A stretch of 64,000 nucleotides of DNA from Gilliamella sp. wkB171 (GTDB taxonomy: Bacteria > Pseudomonadota > Gammaproteobacteria > Enterobacterales > Orbaceae): contig NZ_LYST01000055.1 of the NCBI RefSeq assembly GCF_001693755.1, positions 149,786 to 213,785 on the forward strand, given 5' to 3'. The notes beneath the pieces are model-generated. The model worked only from the letters and a program-made list of their open reading frames with translations, ran no database searches and was not told the DNA's origin. Shown one piece after another: positions 59,083 to 64,000 of the stretch (position 1 is the first letter of the stretch; the number at the start of each line of letters is the position of its first letter). A program made the position numbers and the translations under genes.

Positions 59083-60882
59083 TTATTCTATCGGACTACC
59101 ATTTCCTGCGGCAAGATTAGCATTTACCGGAATATCTATTTTAACTTTTAAATTATTGTTAGTATTTGAAGTTTCCATATCAATCGACATGGTTTGACTA
59201 ACTTGATATTGATTATTTGTTTCATGTTGTTTATCAATATTAAGAAACTGTAAAAGGTGATTTGCAATCTCTTCTTCACCGGTAACAACTTTGGTTGCAC
59301 CATGTTCTTCAATATATTCGATTTCATCTTCGTAAAATGCTCGTACATAAATTTCTAAATCAGGATTCACCGTTTTTGCCTGTTGCGATATTTCTGCTGA
59401 TTTATAGCCATTTGGCGAGGTAATAATTAACCATTTGGCTGATTTGATATGAGCAAAATTGAGGATCCCCGGCTTTATTGCATTACCAAATACCGCAATT
59501 AATCCATCATGGCGAATTTTTTCAACTAAAGTTAGTGACGGCTCGATCACTATAAACGGCACGTGATGGGCAATTAACTTTTCGGCAATCATACTACCTA
59601 ATCTATCATAGCCAATTAAAATAGCATGGTTTTCAACCTCGGGTATTTGTTGGTTAATTTCAATAATGGGATCAATCATTCTATCAACAATGTTTTCAGT
59701 GCGTGATAAGTAGTATTCGAGCAAATTAAATATGAAAGGGTTGAGCACAATAGATATGATAGAACCAGCTAAAATTAGGCTATGCGCTTCATCAGGAAAG
59801 ATCTGTAAAGTGATACCTAATGCCGCAAGAATATAAGCAAACTCACCAATTTGCGCCAGACTTGCTGAAATAGTTAAAGCGGTGCGTTTAGAATAACCAA
59901 ATAATCTGACTATCAAATATGCAGCAAGTGATTTGCCTAAAATGATTATTACAATCACCGACAATACGGCAATAGGGTGAATCAGTAATATTTGTGGTTT
60001 GAATAACATTCCAACTGAAACAAAAAATAGTACGGCAAAGGCATCTTTTAATGGCAAGATATTTTTAGCGGCCCGATGGCTAAAATCCGATTCAGTTAAT
60101 ACCATTCCGGCAAAAAAAGCGCCCAATGCAAATGAAGCGCCAAACAGTTGTACTGCTGCTAAAGCAATACCTAAAGCAATAGCAAGTACGGTTAGTGTGA
60201 AAAGCTCTTCAGAACCTGTTGCGGCACTTTTGGCTAATAGCCAAGGAATCGTTCGTCGACCAATTACAATCATGATAGCGATAAAAAGAATTACAAGACC
60301 TATAGTTTTGGCGACTTCTTTGACAACATCGATTGTATTATAGTTATCGCTATCACTAAACATGGTAGCAATCGCGGGTAGCAATACTAGTGTTAACACC
60401 ATGACTAAATCTTCAACAATTAGCCATCCCACTGCAATTTTACCACGACGACTCTCTATCAGATTTCGATCTTCTAGGGCTCTGAGTAATACAACTGTAC
60501 TTGCAGTAGATAAGCACAGCCCAAACACTAATCCCGTTAAAATCGGCCATCCAATCAAGCTAGACATACCCATTCCAAGCAATGTGGCAACGGTAATTTG
60601 AACAATTGCACCGGGAATAGCAATGTTTTTTACTTGCATAAGATCTTTTAATGAAAAGTGTAGCCCTACACCAAACATTAACAAAATAATGCCAATTTCT
60701 GCTAGTTCTTGCACAATTGATGTATCTGCAACAAATCCAGGTGTTGTGGGTCCAACAATAATACCGGCAATAAGATAACCGACTAGCGGGGAAATACGTA
60801 AACGATTAGCGAGTAATCCAAGTAGGGTGGCAAGTACAATGCCGCCGATAATGGCAATGAGTAAAGGCCCGGTGTCATGCAT
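59083..60882 (-). CDS. ybaL: CPA2 cation:proton antiporter with TrkA-N domain (YbaL-like)
   Basis: Inner-membrane protein of 599 residues. Residues 1 to about 390 form the 12-13 TM Na+/H+ exchanger fold (RISPLVGYLIAGIIVGPTTP, LLMFGVGLHFSLKDLMQVKN, CLSTASTVVLLRALEDRNLI), near-identical in layout to E. coli YbaL. Residues about 410-530 are a Rossmann TrkA-N domain (HAILIGYDRLGSMIAEKLI) that binds nucleotide. A Thr/Asn-rich tail follows. AAGGAGG ribosome binding site. Ion and physiological role are not settled for YbaL; KefB/KefC are more distant. Confidence 0.93.
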   Translation of the reverse strand: MHDTGPLLIAIIGGIVLATLLGLLANRLRISPLVGYLIAGIIVGPTTPGFVADTSIVQELAEIGIILLMFGVGLHFSLKDLMQVKNIAIPGAIVQITVATLLGMGMSSLIGWPILTGLVFGLCLSTASTVVLLRALEDRNLIESRRGKIAVGWLIVEDLVMVLTLVLLPAIATMFSDSDNYNTIDVVKEVAKTIGLVILFIAIMIVIGRRTIPWLLAKSAATGSEELFTLTVLAIALGIALAAVQLFGASFALGAFFAGMVLTESDFSHRAAKNILPLKDAFAVLFFVSVGMLFKPQILLIHPIAVLSVIVIIILGKSLAAYLIVRLFGYSKRTALTISASLAQIGEFAYILAALGITLQIFPDEAHSLILAGSIISIVLNPFIFNLLEYYLSRTENIVDRMIDPIIEINQQIPEVENHAILIGYDRLGSMIAEKLIAHHVPFIVIEPSLTLVEKIRHDGLIAVFGNAIKPGILNFAHIKSAKWLIITSPNGYKSAEISQQAKTVNPDLEIYVRAFYEDEIEYIEEHGATKVVTGEEEIANHLLQFLNIDKQHETNNQYQVSQTMSIDMETSNTNNNLKVKIDIPVNANLAAGNGSPIE

Positions 60883-61147
60883 GTATACCTCCTTGCTTTG
60901 TAAAGGGTGAGTTTGAAAGTATGGAGTGTGTTAATGTTAACATAACATGATGATTTTTTGAATTAATAGATACAGTTATTCACCAATCACTGTAACAGGT
61001 AAATAGTTTGGTTTAAGCTTTATTTACTATTTTTAGATATGAATAATTGCTCTGAAAAAAATCGGCAATTTAGCTATTTCATGCTTTAAGTCGGACAGTT
61101 AACAGATTTAGCTTTGATTTAATAAACAAACGGCGCTTTTTAATCAA
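60883..61147. other. Spacer upstream of ybaL and the repeat array
   Basis: 265 bp of AT-rich DNA without an ORF or clear hairpin. It should hold the ybaL promoter; several TAATxT-like strings occur but none can be chosen. No similarity to the adjacent 215-bp repeats. Confidence 0.5.
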
Positions 61148-62770
61148 AAGTTAACTTAGTTTTAGCTCACTTAAGTGGGCTAATGCATTTTATGCTAACT
61201 GTCTTATTCCGGTTTGTTCAGTTTAATTTTGACTTTAAGAATACGATTGACTTTCTACTTTAGTAGTTTCAATAGCTTTAAAAAAAGGTGATTGAGCTTG
61301 CTTGGTAGGATAGCCAAACCATTTCCAGTTAGTTCGATAAGTAACGAATGTACTATCATAATGAGTTAACTTAGTTTTAGCCCACTTAGGTGGGCTAATG
61401 CATTTTATGCTAACTGACTTATTCCGGTTTGTTCAGTTTAATTTTGACTTTAAGAATACGATTGACTTTCTACTTTAGTAGTTTCAATAACTTTAAAAAA
61501 AGGTGATTGAGCTTGCTTGGTAGGATAGCCAAACCATTTCCAGTTAGTTCGATAAGTAACGAATGTACTATCATAATGAGTTAACTTAGTTTTAGCCCAC
61601 TTAGGTGGGCTAATGCATTTTATGCTAACTGACTTATTCCGGTTTGTTCAGTTTAATTTTGACTTTAAGAATACGATTGACTTTCTACTTTAGTAGTTTC
61701 AATAACTTTAAAAAAAGGTGATTGAGCTTGCTTGGTAGGATAGCCAAACCATTTCCAGTTAGTTCGATAAGTAACGAATGTACTATCATAATGAGTTAAC
61801 TTAGTTTTAGCCCACTTAGGTGGGCTAATGCATTTTATGCTAACTGACTTATTCCGGTTTGTTCAGTTTAATTTTGACTTTAAGAATACGATTGACTTTC
61901 TACTTTAGTAGTTTCAATAACTTTAAAAAAAGGTGATTGAGCTTGCTTGGTAGGATAGCCAAACCATTTCCAGTTAGTTCGATAAGTAACGAATGTACTA
62001 TCATAATGAGTTAACTTAGTTTTAGCCCACTTAGGTGGGCTAATGCATTTTATGCTAACTGACTTATTCCGGTTTGTTCAGTTTAATTTTGACTTTAAGA
62101 ATACGATTGACTTTCTACTTTAGTAGTTTCAATAACTTTAAAAAAAGGTGATTGAGCTTGCTTGGTAGGATAGCCAAACCATTTCCAGTTAGTTCGATAA
62201 GTAACGAATGTACTATCATAATGAGTTAACTTAGTTTTAGCCCACTTAGGTGGGCTAATGCATTTTATGCTAACTGACTTATTCCGGTTTGTTCAGTTTA
62301 ATTTTGACTTTAAGAATACGATTGACTTTCTACTTTAGTAGTTTCAATAACTTTAAAAAAAGGTGATTGAGCTTGCTTGGTAGGATAGCCAAACCATTTC
62401 CAGTTAGTTCGATAAGTAACGAATGTACTATCATAATGAGTTAACTTAGTTTTAGCCCACTTAGGTGGGCTAATGCATTTTATGCTAACTGACTTATTCC
62501 GGTTTGTTCAGTTTAATTTTGACTTTAAGAATACGATTGACTTTCTACTTTAGTAGTTTCAATAACTTTAAAAAAAGGTGATTGAGCTTGCTTGGTAGGA
62601 TAGCCAAACCATTTCCAGTTAGTTCGATAAGTAACGAATGTACTATCATAATGAGTTAACTTAGTTTTAGCCCACTTAGGTGGGCTAATGCATTTTATGC
62701 TAACTGACTTATTCTGGTTTGTTTAGTTTAATTTTGACTTTAAGAATACGATGACTTTCTACTTCGGCAA
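61148..62770. repeat. 215-bp tandem array, seven full copies plus one partial, ending in yegH
   Basis: Unit starts at 61148, 61363, 61578, 61793, 62008, 62223, 62438 and 62653, each exactly 215 bp apart. Copies 2-7 look identical; copy 1 has a few changes (for example GCTCACTTAAG for GCCCACTTAGG). Each unit contains a perfect hairpin (TAGCCCAC/GTGGGCTA), a stretch matching the last about 60 bp of the neighbouring yegH-like gene with a 1-bp insertion, and about 75 bp unrelated to that gene. The last partial copy merges into the real gene end at 62709-62770. Confidence 0.95.
61450..61647 (-). pseudogene. Representative 65-codon open frame inside each 215-bp unit
   Basis: On the minus strand each unit junction carries a stop-to-stop frame of 65 codons (seven times, at 215-bp steps from 61235). 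It contains CISPPKWAKTKLTHYDSTFV, TYRTNWKWFGYPTKQAQSPF and then a tail like the yegH end (TKVESQSYS). The composition looks protein-like, yet there is no ATG, GTG or TTG, so it is probably a decayed 3' fragment of an unknown gene. Copy 1 differs by one residue (FKAIE for FKVIE). Confidence 0.5.
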
Positions 62771-64000
62771 TTTCAAATTGATAATCACCAATTTGGATGG
62801 TATCGCCAACATTAAGTAAATGCTGCGCTTTTTCCATCAAAAGTCCCGCTAAGGTATGATATTCTCTTTTATCATCAATAGGGATTGGGACAAACCTGAT
62901 CAATTCTTCAACAGGAATATAACCATTAGCTATCCAACTATTATCCTCTAAGCATTGAATATCATGTTTGGCGTCGATTTCCTCTTCTTCGGTTGGAAAG
63001 TCCCCCGCGATGGTTTCAATGATATCTGTGACAGTTACAACACCTTGCATTGAACCAAATTCGTCAACCACAAAGGCAAAATGGGTTTTAGCTTTTTTAA
63101 ATTGTTCTAACGCAACTAATAACGAGACTGTTTCTGGAAAAATCAGCGGTTGTTTTATTAGTGCATTAATATCAATCGGCTCTTTGTTTTGTAGTACATC
63201 TTTTAAAAGATCATTAACCTGAATAATGCCTAATGGTTCATCAATTGAAGCTGTATCAGTCACCACTAATCGTGAATGTGGATTATCGAAAATTTCTTTT
63301 AAAATAACTTCACGTTTTTCATTAATGTTGATCATATCAACATTTAATCTTGAGGTCATAATACTGCTTACCGAACGCTGTGCAAGCCCGAGTACCCGTT
63401 CAACCATACTCAGTTCTTGATGATTAAATACTGATACTTTTTTATTGGCATCAGATACAACATCAACGGTATGCGTGTCTGGATCTTCTTCGGCATCGCC
63501 TTTAAGTAAATGTAATATCGCTTCGGCTGTGCGTTCACGTAATGGTTTTTTGTTTAACGCTTTACGACGATTAAAGATCGCTAATTGATTGAAAAATTCA
63601 ATCATAATCGAGAAGCCAATTGCGGCGTATAAGTAACCTTTAGGTATTGCAAAACCAAATCCTTCAGCAACCAAACTAAAACCAATCATCAATAGAAAAC
63701 TTAAACAGAGGATAACGATTGTTGGATGTGAATTAACAAAATTGGCAAGCGGTTTACTGGCGACCATCATGATTCCAATTGCTATACATACTGCAATTAT
63801 CATCACTGGAATATGTTCTACCATCCCAACGGCAGTAATCACCGAATCGAGCGAAAATACGGCATCAAGTACGACAATTTGTGCGACAACGGTCCAAAAA
63901 TGAGATGTTTTTTTCGGTTTGCCATCTTCCTGTGAAGCACCTTCAAGTCGTTCATTGAGCTCCATGGTGGCTTTAAATAGTAAAAATATCCCTCCAATTA
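62709..64000 (-). CDS. yegH: TerC-family membrane protein with CBS and CorC/HlyC domains (5' end outside window)
   Basis: At least 430 residues; the frame continues past base 64000, so the ATG at 63965 is internal (upstream codons read FLLFKAT, as in E. coli YegH). N-terminal TerC membrane domain: [40 protein letters not shown]. Then two CBS domains ([33 protein letters not shown]) and a CorC/HlyC domain ([20 protein letters not shown]) ending [17 protein letters not shown]. Nearer to YegH than to YoaE by internal text. Probable role in metal-ion handling or membrane stress, unproven. Its 3' end seeds the 215-bp array. Confidence 0.9.
   Translation of the reverse strand, partial: IGGIFLLFKATMELNERLEGASQEDGKPKKTSHFWTVVAQIVVLDAVFSLDSVITAVGMVEHIPVMIIAVCIAIGIMMVASKPLANFVNSHPTIVILCLSFLLMIGFSLVAEGFGFAIPKGYLYAAIGFSIMIEFFNQLAIFNRRKALNKKPLRERTAEAILHLLKGDAEEDPDTHTVDVVSDANKKVSVFNHQELSMVERVLGLAQRSVSSIMTSRLNVDMININEKREVILKEIFDNPHSRLVVTDTASIDEPLGIIQVNDLLKDVLQNKEPIDINALIKQPLIFPETVSLLVALEQFKKAKTHFAFVVDEFGSMQGVVTVTDIIETIAGDFPTEEEEIDAKHDIQCLEDNSWIANGYIPVEELIRFVPIPIDDKREYHTLAGLLMEKAQHLLNVGDTIQIGDYQFEIAEVESHRILKVKIKLNKPE

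Noticed and set aside
61148..62700. Regular repeats that might be a CRISPR array
   Set aside because: The period is 215 bp with no variable spacers and no cas genes nearby; units are identical end to end, so this is a simple tandem array.
61148..62700. Insertion sequence or transposon copies
   Set aside because: No transposase frame, no terminal inverted repeats and no target duplications; only a gene tail and a hairpin are repeated.

Overview
The window is AT-rich gammaproteobacterial chromosome. The housekeeping and flagellar proteins resemble their E. coli counterparts closely, but base composition is low in GC and spacers are very AT-rich. This, with the xylose, xyloside, allantoin and purine transport genes and a large enterobacterial-style flagellar locus, fits an insect-gut Orbaceae-like bacterium related to Enterobacterales and Pasteurellales. 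That placement is inference; there is no rRNA gene to test it.

Layout: (1) 2-1919, the end of allantoinase (allB) and an NCS1 allantoin/nucleobase permease. (2) 2037-36250, one contiguous locus of about 34 kb with an essentially complete flagellum: flhAB, flgMN, flgA | flgBCDEFGHIJ | flgKL, motAB, flhDC, fliA, fliC | fliDST, fliE | fliFGHIJK, fliLMNOPQR. No chemotaxis gene is present. Four near-consensus sigma-28 promoters are readable, before flgM, flgK, fliC and fliD. (3) 36251-42000, an accessory stretch: two paralogous secreted proteins with an invasin-type adhesion domain, a Sel1-repeat protein, yjdM (phnA) and a small unassigned protein in line with the second adhesin. Both adhesins lie out of frame with a conserved upstream ATG and ribosome binding site, and the second has a heptanucleotide tandem repeat exactly there, which points to phase variation. 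(4) 42186-44837, an ABC importer of the nitrate/sulfonate/taurine class. (5) 45009-49548, the str operon rpsL-rpsG-fusA-tuf with a strong sigma-70 promoter and intercistronic RNA structures. (6) 49850-57457, a xylose/xyloside locus: xylR, MFS transporter, GH43 beta-xylosidase, xylB, xylA, with CRP-like sites. (7) 57594-64000, adenine permease, a YbaL-type antiporter, an eight-copy 215-bp tandem array, and a partial yegH-like gene.

How the parts work together: FlhDC (translated from a non-ATG start) should switch on the basal body and export genes; FliA and FlgM form the checkpoint for flagellin, cap and hook-associated genes. XylR with CRP would control conversion of imported or extracellular xylosides to xylulose-5-phosphate.

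The most unusual structures are the frame-switched adhesin pair and two tandem arrays (about 204 bp x3 after flgJ, 215 bp x7.5 after yegH). Each array duplicates the 3' end of the neighbouring gene together with a hairpin.
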